Assembly: GCF_900176145.1 (NCBI RefSeq) | Contig: NZ_FWWY01000001.1 | Location: 1,163,819 to 1,227,818, forward strand | DNA: 64,000 nt | Direction of reading: 5' to 3' | Origin: Sulfobacillus thermosulfidooxidans DSM 9293 | GTDB lineage: Bacteria; Bacillota; Sulfobacillia; Sulfobacillales; Sulfobacillaceae | Shown: piece by piece, positions 57,562 through 64,000 of the stretch | Numbering within the stretch: the stretch's first letter is position 1 | Layout of the letters: each line of letters starts with the position of its first letter | Notes under the pieces: generated by a model | The model's database searches: none | Seen by the model: only the letters and a program-made list of their open reading frames with translations | What the model was told of the DNA's origin: nothing | Translations under genes and position numbers: made by a program

Positions 57562-58677
57562 ATGACTTTAATCTCCAGTGTTTCCTCAGGTTCCCGATGG
57601 AAAGAAACCCAGCAAGTGTTTGAAGCCATTGAACAGTCGTGGCAACAAGGACACGCCACGGTTTTGGCTACTATTCTTCGGGTGCAGGGTTCAGCCTACC
57701 AAAGACCCGGGGCCAAAATGATGATGGACCAAACAGGCAAGATGGTCGGTACGTTAAGTGGCGGTTGCCTGGAAGGTGATTTATGGCAGTGGTCCAGGGA
57801 GGTGATGACCTCTAAGAAGCCGAAGATGGTCGTTTACGATTTAGCGAATGATGACCCATGGGGGCTTGGCGTGGGGTGCAAAGGGGTGATTGAGGTGTTG
57901 CTGGTGCCAGTCGACGCCAATGCCTTTTGGCAAGATATTCTCGCGGCTGTTCATGATCATCAGCCCTTTGCCCTGGTTTATGAAAAAACCCGGATGAATC
58001 TGTCGGCGGTATCAAACACGCATGTTTTTGGCCATCCTCTTTCTGCAGAGATTATCGAGCAGGCACGAGCTGCCCTGAAAGATCCTAAGGTTTATTCCCT
58101 AGCTGAAGCGTCAGGAGAATACATTATTGATCCTTTAGGTCAGGAAGCATCCCTAGTGATTTGTGGTGCTGGCTATGATGCAAGGTGTGTGGCCGAATTA
58201 GCAGACCAGGTGGGTTTTGAGATCACGGTTTTAGACCCTAAATCGCAGTGGAACACCAAGACCATCGATTCTTTGACGCGGCTTGTGAAGCGTCCGCGAG
58301 AATTACTGGGGCACATGAAAGATTGGCAATTTTGGTTGATCATGAATCACCATCAGGCTCTCGATGAAGAGGCCTTGCAGCTGGCTTTACACTCTCATCC
58401 CCAATTTGTTGGGGTATTAGGACCCTATGACCGAACATGCGAGATGTTAGCGCATATTGGACACACCTTTTTGGATGGACCCCTTTATGCGCCAGTCGGC
58501 CTTGATTTGGGCGCCGAGACACCTAAAGAAGTGGCGGTCAGCATTGTGAGCCAACTCATGATGACGCGCACGCATAGTAATGGCTTGCCGTTGTCCGGAC
58601 GGAAGAAAATTCACGGGTGCGGTGACCCTCTCCTTCCCCCGGCGTTTCCAGGTGTAGCAGATAACAAGCATGTTTGA
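57562..58677 (+). CDS. XdhC/CoxI-family molybdenum cofactor insertion protein
   Basis: The second ATG (57562) is nine bases after AGGAG; the first (57556) is too close. The product has 371 residues. The XdhC N-terminal domain (VLATILRVQGSAYQRPGAKMMM, GTLSGGCLEGDLW) is followed by a Rossmann domain (LVICGAGYDARCVAELADQVG, TVLDPKSQW). XdhC binds the molybdenum cofactor and helps its sulfuration and insertion. It is the last gene of the operon and probably serves both hydroxylase sets. Confidence 0.9.
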   Translation: MTLISSVSSGSRWKETQQVFEAIEQSWQQGHATVLATILRVQGSAYQRPGAKMMMDQTGKMVGTLSGGCLEGDLWQWSREVMTSKKPKMVVYDLANDDPWGLGVGCKGVIEVLLVPVDANAFWQDILAAVHDHQPFALVYEKTRMNLSAVSNTHVFGHPLSAEIIEQARAALKDPKVYSLAEASGEYIIDPLGQEASLVICGAGYDARCVAELADQVGFEITVLDPKSQWNTKTIDSLTRLVKRPRELLGHMKDWQFWLIMNHHQALDEEALQLALHSHPQFVGVLGPYDRTCEMLAHIGHTFLDGPLYAPVGLDLGAETPKEVAVSIVSQLMMTRTHSNGLPLSGRKKIHGCGDPLLPPAFPGVADNKHV

Positions 58678-58710
58678 GATCCGCATAATGGAAGGAGAAC
58701 AATCTTTCGT

Positions 58711-59145
58711 CTACGGCTTGGAAGCTTGAGTGCTACACTTAACGCAGACGCCGCGGATGACCACATCGATGTGGTCGATGGAAGCCGCAGGAGAATGGCC
58801 TTGAATCGTGAGCGAGCTGATACCGCTAATTTCAATATCAGACCATTCATGGCACACGGTGCAAAAAAAGTGATGATGGGGTTTTAAACGGAGACCATAT
58901 AAGGCAATCCCATCTTGCGTCGCTAATTCTTCACAAATGCCGGCATTGACCAGCTCGTTCAGGACTTTATAGGTGGTACCCCGGGCAAGACCCGGCATTT
59001 GTCCAAGAAGCCGGTCCCGGATTTGATCGGCACTCCAGTGATATCCCGGATCGTTCAAAAAGATTTGTAAAATCCCTTGACGTTGTGGCGTGACCCGTAA
59101 ACCCCGATCACGAAGCAACGATTCTGCCGTGATGATTTCTTTCAT
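58711..59145 (-). CDS. Fur-family metalloregulator (PerR/Zur-like)
   Basis: ATG 59145 follows AGAAGG; an in-frame GTG 59154 touches it. The product has 144 residues. The winged helix (LRVTPQRQGILQIFLN, LARGTTYKVLNELV) and the metal segment (LKPHHHFFCTVCHEW) are typical, and a second CxxC (VCVKC) completes the structural zinc site. Whether it senses iron, zinc, manganese or peroxide cannot be decided. A dyad of Fur-box style lies upstream of its leader. It is convergent with the xdhC-like gene. Confidence 0.92.
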   Translation of the reverse strand: MKEIITAESLLRDRGLRVTPQRQGILQIFLNDPGYHWSADQIRDRLLGQMPGLARGTTYKVLNELVNAGICEELATQDGIALYGLRLKPHHHFFCTVCHEWSDIEISGISSLTIQGHSPAASIDHIDVVIRGVCVKCSTQASKP

Positions 59146-59216
59146 GGGCCTCACCTTCTTTCATCGTGACCAACATCAGAGTTTTCGCTGGGGAGATACG
59201 GTAAGAAAATGGCGAA

Positions 59217-59255
59217 GGTATTAAAGAAGACCCGGTGTCAGCCGTCTTTAATACC
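59217..59255. repeat. Inverted repeat in the leader of the Fur-family gene
   Basis: GGTATTAAAGAAGAC pairs with GTCTTTAATACC around CCGGTGTCAGCC, with two extra bases in the left arm. It lies 72 bases upstream of the start codon. It may be a leader hairpin or terminator-like structure. Confidence 0.55.
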
Positions 59256-59322
59256 CTCATGTACAATCTCCGGTCATTTTGGCCACATTCTCGCTTTCCG
59301 GTAAAAATGCTTAGCCCTACCT

Positions 59323-59338
59323 TATCATTGTTATGATA
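59323..59338 (-). promoter_or_regulatory. Candidate Fur-family operator
   Basis: TATCAT-TGTT-ATGATA is a perfect 6-bp dyad with a four-base centre, of the same style as Fur/PerR boxes. On the minus strand TGCTATCAT can be read as an extended -10 box, so the site would cover the promoter of the Fur-family gene and allow autoregulation. Confidence 0.5.
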
Positions 59339-60017
59339 GCACACTTTGGCTCTTTTCATACCAGGACCCAAGTCTTTGGCATCGGCTAACGGACTCGGGC
59401 CATCTTTTGCGTGTTCGGCAATAACCGTGAAATGATATGATTAAAAACACAGGAATATTGCGGACTCTTACAACCTCATTGTCCGGGAGTGATCGGGGTG
59501 GAACCGTTTGAACCAGAAGACTTTTGGCGAGCTATCATTCTCTATGGTTTAAATACCGCCACATATAAAATTGCGTTAGCCCAGTGCCTGATTAGCTACG
59601 GCGAGGGTCACCAAACCGATATCCCCTTGGACGTGTTGGCGCGAGATTTCTTTGTTCTCTATCGAAAACGGCTAGAAGCGGACCGTCCTCAATTGGTATT
59701 GCCCGATCGACTGACGGTCATGGAACGGATTGTTCGACTCGAACGATTAGGAAAAATTAACGAGGCCCAGGCAATCGAACGTGTTGCCCGGGAAGCTTTC
59801 GGAGATGTTTTGCCCCGGTTTCACACGGTGTCTGATAAAGCATTACCCATCTCGTTCTATCATTTTGATGGGCGTACCTTGCATTTAACAGACGAATTGT
59901 TTGAGCTCTTTGGTAATGGGCCGAAACGTGAACATTTAAAAGACGAAACGGGATCGCGTTGGGATCTTCTCGAGGCGGCGTTTAGCCTACGCCGGGAACG
60001 TTGGAGCTTAACTAATG

Positions 60018-61540
60018 AGGGTTTTTCATAACTCAAAACCCGCGACTCCCAAGGGGTCTGTAGCCTGAGAGAAAATATTTCCCCCTGAATCGGACGCAAA
60101 AAGGAGTTCCTACCATCCCTGGCGAAGTTTTAGTTACCCAACCAAACAAGCCAAGAGGAGGAACTCACCATGTACTCTATTCGCCAAGCATCGTTCTTTT
60201 CCCTGCAGGATTGGATAAAAGATACCGAATGGGATGACCAGTTGCAGCGAATTTTAGATCAGGTACCCCTCAGCCCCGCATTGGCGGCATTACCACCACC
60301 GGCCCGCACGGGCCGCCCGGAACAGCATGATCGACCGACCATGATCCGCGCTTATATAGCGAAAGCGGTGGAGCAAATTCCCACCACCGAAGCCTTACGG
60401 GCTCGCCTGCGCCGCGATCCCGTGTTCCGCTGGATTGTCGGCTATCGCGGGAAATCCGATGTCCCCTCGGCGGCGACCTTCTCGCGTCTGTTTAACCAAT
60501 TGAGTCGCTGTACGAGCCTTCAAGTCATCCATGCCCAACTCGTTGAGACGGCACGGGAACGCCATCTCGTACCGGATGACGTGGCGGCGTATGATGCGTC
60601 CGACATCCCCGCCTATGAGAAAACGCGTCGGCATGCCGACGCGCAAGATCTCGAGCGGGCTAGTTGGGGGATGAAGACCGGGCCCAAGGGCCAGAAATAT
60701 CGGTGGTTCGGCTACAAGTTGCATCTGTCGGTGGCGGCCGGGAGCCTCTTTCCGTTGGCTGCGCTGACCACGACAGCCATGGTGCATGACGTGAACATGG
60801 CCCGACCGCTGGTCCAGATCACCACCGACCGGAACATGGGGCAGCAGGTGGCGATTTTCGATGCCGGGTACGATCAGGCGACCCTGTATCAGGATCTCCA
60901 TGCGCAAGGACTGATTCCCATTATCCCGCTCAATCGCCACGGGGGTGAGGCACCCGAGGGTCGCAACACCCTGGGGCGTCCAACCTGTTCCATGGGTTAC
61001 CCGCTGACGTTAGCGGGCTATGATGCGACCACGGAGACCCAAAAGTTTCGATGTCCCCATGCGACAGGACATGTCGAGTGTCCCATGGGCATGGCATGGT
61101 GTTCCCCCTCGAACTATGGCTATGTCCAGAAAATGGCGATTGCTGACAATCCCCGCGAAGTGGGGCGCATCGTGCGCGGAACGGCGACATGGGATGCCCT
61201 CTATAACTTGCGGACGAGCGTGGAACGGGCCTTCAGCTACCTGAAGGAACAACTGAATCTCCGCACCGTCCGCGTGCGCGGACGACGAAAGGTGCATACC
61301 CATCATCTCTTCGCAGTCATTGCCTTGGCCGCGACGGTGCTGGCTTCCACCGTTTCATAGCATTCCGCTCCTATCACGCCTCGGCGGTGAGGCGAGCGAT
61401 CCGGGGTCGTTCGCCGGGCATCGTATTGCCATGGCGCGAGAATCATCCTTTCCGAACCCGTGTCAGAACGTTGAGAAGGGTGTCATCATTGGAAGGGACA
61501 GTTATCCACAGTCGTGCTTCGTCGAGTTATGAAAAATCCT
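60018..61540 (+). mobile_element. Insertion sequence (DDE, DUF772 type) in the HNH gene
   Basis: Terminal repeats are AGGGTTTTTCATAACTC (60018-60034) and GAGTTATGAAAAATCCT (61524-61540), matching at 16 of 17 positions. CTAATG flanks both ends (60012-60017, 61541-61546). A reading with a 4-bp TAAT duplication and one-base-longer repeats is equally possible. The element is 1523 bp. Confidence 0.9.
60170..61360 (+). CDS. DDE transposase with DUF772-type N-terminus (IS5/IS1182-like)
   Basis: The product has 396 residues, starting at ATG 60170 behind GAGGAGG. The N-terminal part (MIRAYIAKAVEQIPTTEAL ... FRWIVGYRGKSDVPSAATFS) is the DUF772 region. Catalytic residues are in YDASDIPAYEK, AIFDAGYDQA and the final TSVERAFSYLKEQLNLR. 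A short Cys cluster (CPHATGHVECPMGMAWC) is also present. It appears intact, and the near-identical element ends suggest recent movement. Confidence 0.88.
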   Translation: MYSIRQASFFSLQDWIKDTEWDDQLQRILDQVPLSPALAALPPPARTGRPEQHDRPTMIRAYIAKAVEQIPTTEALRARLRRDPVFRWIVGYRGKSDVPSAATFSRLFNQLSRCTSLQVIHAQLVETARERHLVPDDVAAYDASDIPAYEKTRRHADAQDLERASWGMKTGPKGQKYRWFGYKLHLSVAAGSLFPLAALTTTAMVHDVNMARPLVQITTDRNMGQQVAIFDAGYDQATLYQDLHAQGLIPIIPLNRHGGEAPEGRNTLGRPTCSMGYPLTLAGYDATTETQKFRCPHATGHVECPMGMAWCSPSNYGYVQKMAIADNPREVGRIVRGTATWDALYNLRTSVERAFSYLKEQLNLRTVRVRGRRKVHTHHLFAVIALAATVLASTVS

Positions 61541-62227
61541 CTAATGATATCCGGCAATTTTACCTGGAAAAGGGATATGCGCGAACGGATATTACGCATA
61601 CGCGCCCCGTTCTCAATGGGTATCAGCACGGACGATGCTTTTATTGCGGTGATGTCATGGACAATGATGAAGTGCACGTGGATCATGTTATTCCCCGTCA
61701 ACTTGTTCAACATGATGAACTGTGGAATCTCGTGTTAGCGCACCGTTTCTGTAACTTGCAAAAAAATGATGCCTTACCTGATGCCGTCTATATCGAGAAA
61801 CTGATTGCCCGTAATGAGCATTTTATTGCCAGTAATCATCCCATCAAACAAACCCTCATTCGCGAACTCGGCGCGAGTCCTGAGGCGCGGCGCAAGGCTG
61901 TTTTACGGGTTTACCATGATGCTGAACTCGTGATTGGCGTGACATGGCAAGGCATTCGCGGCTACCGCCCTGACACGGATCCGTTGCTGCATAAATTTAA
62001 TCAGTTATGGAAAACGATCCCTCACTCATCACGATAACGAGAGATACACTAGATCTAATGTGATTGAGGGAAATCAATGCGAACCCCTGTTTACCGTGTC
62101 GGATCTCCTCATCGTGGCCCAGACGATTTTAGATTCTTAGAAGGATGAGGGCATGACCACATAGGCACCACCAAGAAACAATAGAACGGAAACATTGCTC
62201 GGTTTTTTAAGACGGGAGAGGTGCACG

Positions 62228-62686
62228 ATGAGAATTGCGGTGAGGGGTGCGGGATCTATCGGCACGATTGTCGGAGCCTATCTCAGTGCCCATGGCGTGG
62301 ATGTCGAACTCATTACGCGTAATCAGGCCCAGGTTGATGCTTTAAACCAATTTGGGGCGAGAATCACAGAGGCTATCCGGACCGTACCTGTCCCGGCGTT
62401 ACCACCCGATCACATGTCGGGAACCTACGATTTGGTTTTGTTATTGACGAAACAATTGCGGAATCGTGAGGTGTTAACACATCTTTTAGGATATCTGGGA
62501 GCACAAACCATCGTGTGCTCCTTGCAAAATGGTATTCCGGAGGCTGAGGTAGCAGCTATTGTTGGCCCCCAATGCGTTATCGGCGGGAGTATTGAATTTG
62601 GTGCCACAGGCACTAAGCCCGGTGTATCGCGTTTAACCACCTCCCTAGAGCATCTTCGCCAATATGCCTTTCAAATTGGCGAATGA
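62228..62686 (+). pseudogene. Ketopantoate reductase (PanE/ApbA) N-terminal fragment
   Basis: ATG 62228 follows GAGAGGTG. The 152 residues have the NADP Rossmann start (MRIAVRGAGSIGTIVGAYLS), LLLTKQLRN and SLQNGIPEAEVAAIVG. PanE is normally near 300 residues, and the whole C-terminal helical domain with the catalytic Lys is missing. The frame ends at 62686 and the next gene follows after about 100 bases. It is a truncated remnant. Confidence 0.82.
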
Positions 62687-62787
62687 AATGGTTAAATGAC
62701 CGATAGGATTTACGTCGCTGCGCGTCTGGCGGCAGCTGGATAAAATGTTTCTCAAAGCGTATAATACTCCAAAAGAAGTGATGGCTC

Positions 62788-63000
62788 ATGGCGCGCTATA
62801 TCGTGATTGTTGAAAAAAGTGATGATGAATATTTTGCGTACGTCCCCGCATTACCAGGCTGTACGAGTTCCGGACAAACGCCGGGGCAAGCCCTCGACCA
62901 CATCATCGAAGCCATTAGCCTCACACAATCCTATCTTACCGAACAGCATCTTCCAATTCCTGATCAGATCGAAACCATTGCGGAAGTCGAGGTGCATTAA
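62788..63000 (+). CDS. hicB: HicB-family antitoxin-like protein
   Basis: The product has 70 residues, starting at ATG 62788 with only a weak GAAG ribosome site. RYIVIVEKSDDEYFAYVPALPGC and SSGQTPGQALDHIIEAI are typical of the partial RNase-H-like HicB fold. It would bind and neutralise HicA. A C-terminal DNA-binding domain is absent, as in the short HicB class. The matching hicA directly downstream is broken. Confidence 0.85.
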   Translation: MARYIVIVEKSDDEYFAYVPALPGCTSSGQTPGQALDHIIEAISLTQSYLTEQHLPIPDQIETIAEVEVH

Positions 63001-63013
63001 CACCAGGCCTCCG

Positions 63014-63215
63014 TTGCCCCGCATTACGGCCCATGAGCTATTGCAGAAACTCGAACGATTAGGCTTTGTGCGTGTGCGACAAACCGGTAGTCATCTTTTA
63101 ATTCTCCATGAACGTTATGCGGTCATTCCATAGCTAACGGATCATCCCACCCGGTACAGTGAAACATATCCTCGACTTCACGGAAGTGTCCATCGACGAC
63201 ATCAACAATAGTTAA
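63014..63215 (+). pseudogene. hicA: HicA toxin gene, disrupted
   Basis: The probable start is TTG 63014 (LPRITAHELLQKLERLGF), followed by VRVRQTGSHLLILHERYAVIP, which includes the active His in GSHL. The frame stops at 63131-63133. The expected C-terminus, IIPPGTVKHILDFTEVSIDDI, lies in another frame and ends at 63215. About five bases seem to be missing or changed at the junction. The toxin would be an mRNA interferase; as read it is not complete. Confidence 0.78.
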
Positions 63216-63684
63216 GCTATTCATCCTTCGCCCATCCCCTATGATCAGCTTTACCTCAAAAGAAAGCGAGGAAATTTGCGTTACGTAGACATTCTTGACG
63301 ACTTATAGGGCCAAATTGATGCCAATGAGGACTCGCCTTGCTCAAAGGGAATGCCGGCTGCAACAAGCCTAATAAAATGACGAAGGATGGTGAGGATTAG
63401 GAAGTCCTCATTGGCATTCAGCAAAAACATCGTTTACGGAATTTTTTGGGTATTCGCATTCTGTGATTGTGAGATAGACAATGTCTACCACGTTTCGGCG
63501 TCGAAGGCAATCCATATCCGCATGACAAATCTCCTGAGATGCCTGACTCTCGTCCTGAGCATGTGGTTTGGCTTCTGTCTTGTCTTCGTCTTGTTCCCAA
63601 CGCCTCCTGCCATATCCTCTCAAATCCCATCTTCCCTCATCCTTGAACCCCAAGACGGTGTCGCACTCTGGACACTCTCATCTT
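63216..63684. other. Decayed region, no intact gene
   Basis: The minus strand has an open stretch (about 63408-63674) that begins with a Cys pair (CPECDTVLGFKDEG) followed by a charged linker and a Cys/Arg-rich end. This could be a zinc-finger remnant, but there is no ribosome site and the upstream frame is broken. A 110-codon frame on the plus strand looks like its shadow. No function is assigned. Confidence 0.35.
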
Positions 63685-64000
63685 TCATGAGCCCGCCGGC
63701 ATCGAGGGGCAAGGTATAATATCCGAGCATAATCGCCAGTTGTAGCGAATCAAACGCACTGATCCATCAGAGCTTTCAAAGTTTCCCGATACAGTCGCGC
63801 CAATTTCTTCTGGCCACCCGACGCGGGAGTCGAGAGTCGGGACCGGCGTAACTGGTCTATCCCATCCAGCATTGTTTAACGGGTATGGTAGCGTGCCTGG
63901 ATGTGGATATCAATTCGCGGAAGGAATTGACACGGCAGGTGCGGCAATGGGTGCTATGGGATAGGCCGATTGATCTGTCTGGCCGCCTACGATGATAACC
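63685..64000 (-). pseudogene. Fragment of an unknown gene, in-frame stop, runs off the window
   Basis: One minus-strand frame from the window edge reads protein-like sequence (for example LPYPLNNAGWDRPVTPVPT and SDGSVRLIRYNWRL) down to a stop at 63685-63687. It is interrupted by a TGA between PSAN and YPHPG, where Trp would fit. I do not recognise the family. It may be a remnant of a longer protein outside the window. Confidence 0.35.

Larger units (their letters stand above)
59498..62037 (+). pseudogene. HNH endonuclease gene interrupted by an insertion sequence
   Basis: GTG 59498 is eight bases after GGGAG. The first part (to 60017) reads FWRAIILYGLNTATYKIALA to ERWSLTN. The second part (61547-62037) begins at IRQFYLEKGY. 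Removing the element and one CTAATG copy restores LTNDIRQFYLEKGY in frame, 336 residues from this start. The HNH domain is in the second part: GRCFYCGDVM, VHVDHVIPRQ and LAHRFCNLQKND, giving two CxxC-like zinc pairs and the HH/N catalytic set. It would be a DNA nuclease of unknown role; no phage or restriction genes adjoin it. Confidence 0.9.

Noticed and set aside
45743-58677. Aerobic CO dehydrogenase operon
   Set aside because: CoxG-, CoxM- and CoxS-like genes are present, but both large subunits have the AFRGFG loop and not the CSFR loop of true CO dehydrogenase.
60395-60940. 181-codon frame on the minus strand inside the IS in the HNH gene
   Set aside because: It is antisense to the intact transposase and has no ribosome site.
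63387-63719. 110-codon hydrophobic frame on the plus strand
   Set aside because: It mirrors a more protein-like minus-strand stretch and has no ribosome site; the region looks decayed on both strands.

Overview
The window looks like chromosome of a thermo-acidophilic, Gram-positive Firmicute of the Sulfobacillus type. That assignment is an inference. It rests on strong AGGAGG-like ribosome sites before most genes, an OmpR-type two-component pair, heavy-metal and copper resistance loci, a secreted quinoprotein-like beta-propeller that could be a sulfur-compound enzyme, and CO dehydrogenase/xanthine dehydrogenase-type molybdenum enzymes. No rRNA, tRNA, CRISPR array or prophage was recognised.

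Layout. (1) 1-9 kb, cell surface and signalling: the start of a GspE/PilB-like ATPase, a large secreted glycosidase-like protein with four IPT-like repeats behind a c-di-GMP-I riboswitch and terminator, a GT-C membrane protein, a GtrA protein, and a histidine kinase/response regulator pair. (2) 9-16.7 kb: a frameshifted secreted beta-propeller protein of about 1000 residues, an unknown gene, arsenate reductase, an acyl-CoA synthetase and a LuxR-type regulator. (3) 16.8-31.2 kb, metal resistance: an IS256-family element, a CmtR-like ArsR regulator, a probable selenoprotein (PrdB/GrdB family, in-frame UGA inside a UxxC motif), a MerR regulator, a P1B-ATPase with an unusual YPC motif plus its HMA chaperone, a duplicated MerR-type promoter flanking a broken glycosyltransferase, and a csoR-copA-YHS-membrane protein operon. 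(4) 31.4-34.2 kb: bioF, bioW and a heme-oxygenase-like diiron protein, overlapping as one operon. (5) 34.2-58.7 kb, a catabolic island. On the minus strand are an MFS transporter, an HMG-CoA lyase family enzyme, an amidohydrolase, a CaiB-type CoA transferase and an IclR regulator. On the plus strand are an NCS1 permease, a second amidohydrolase, an AllG-like DUF1116 protein, a ThDP decarboxylase-like enzyme and two sets of molybdenum hydroxylase genes with a fused MoxR/VWA maturation protein, CoxG and XdhC. (6) 58.7-64 kb: a Fur-family regulator, an HNH endonuclease gene split by an insertion sequence, and a decayed stretch (panE fragment, hicB, broken hicA, further remnants).

How the parts may work together. 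The island in (5) reads as import of a nitrogen-containing small molecule (NCS1 permease), ring hydroxylation by molybdenum enzymes, ring opening by the amidohydrolases, and handling of the products by the DUF1116, ThDP, CoA-transferase and lyase enzymes. IclR is the likely local regulator. The substrate cannot be read from the sequence. Copper handling seems to be sensed twice, by CsoR and by a MerR-family protein.

Genome state. Two insertion sequences carry clear 6-bp target duplications and interrupt a molybdenum-hydroxylase gene and an HNH gene; the original reading frames can be restored exactly. Five further genes (beta-propeller, IS256 transposase, glycosyltransferase, minus-strand amidohydrolase, fused molybdenum hydroxylase) each need a single-base correction to be read through. 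This is either real decay or base-level error in the assembly.
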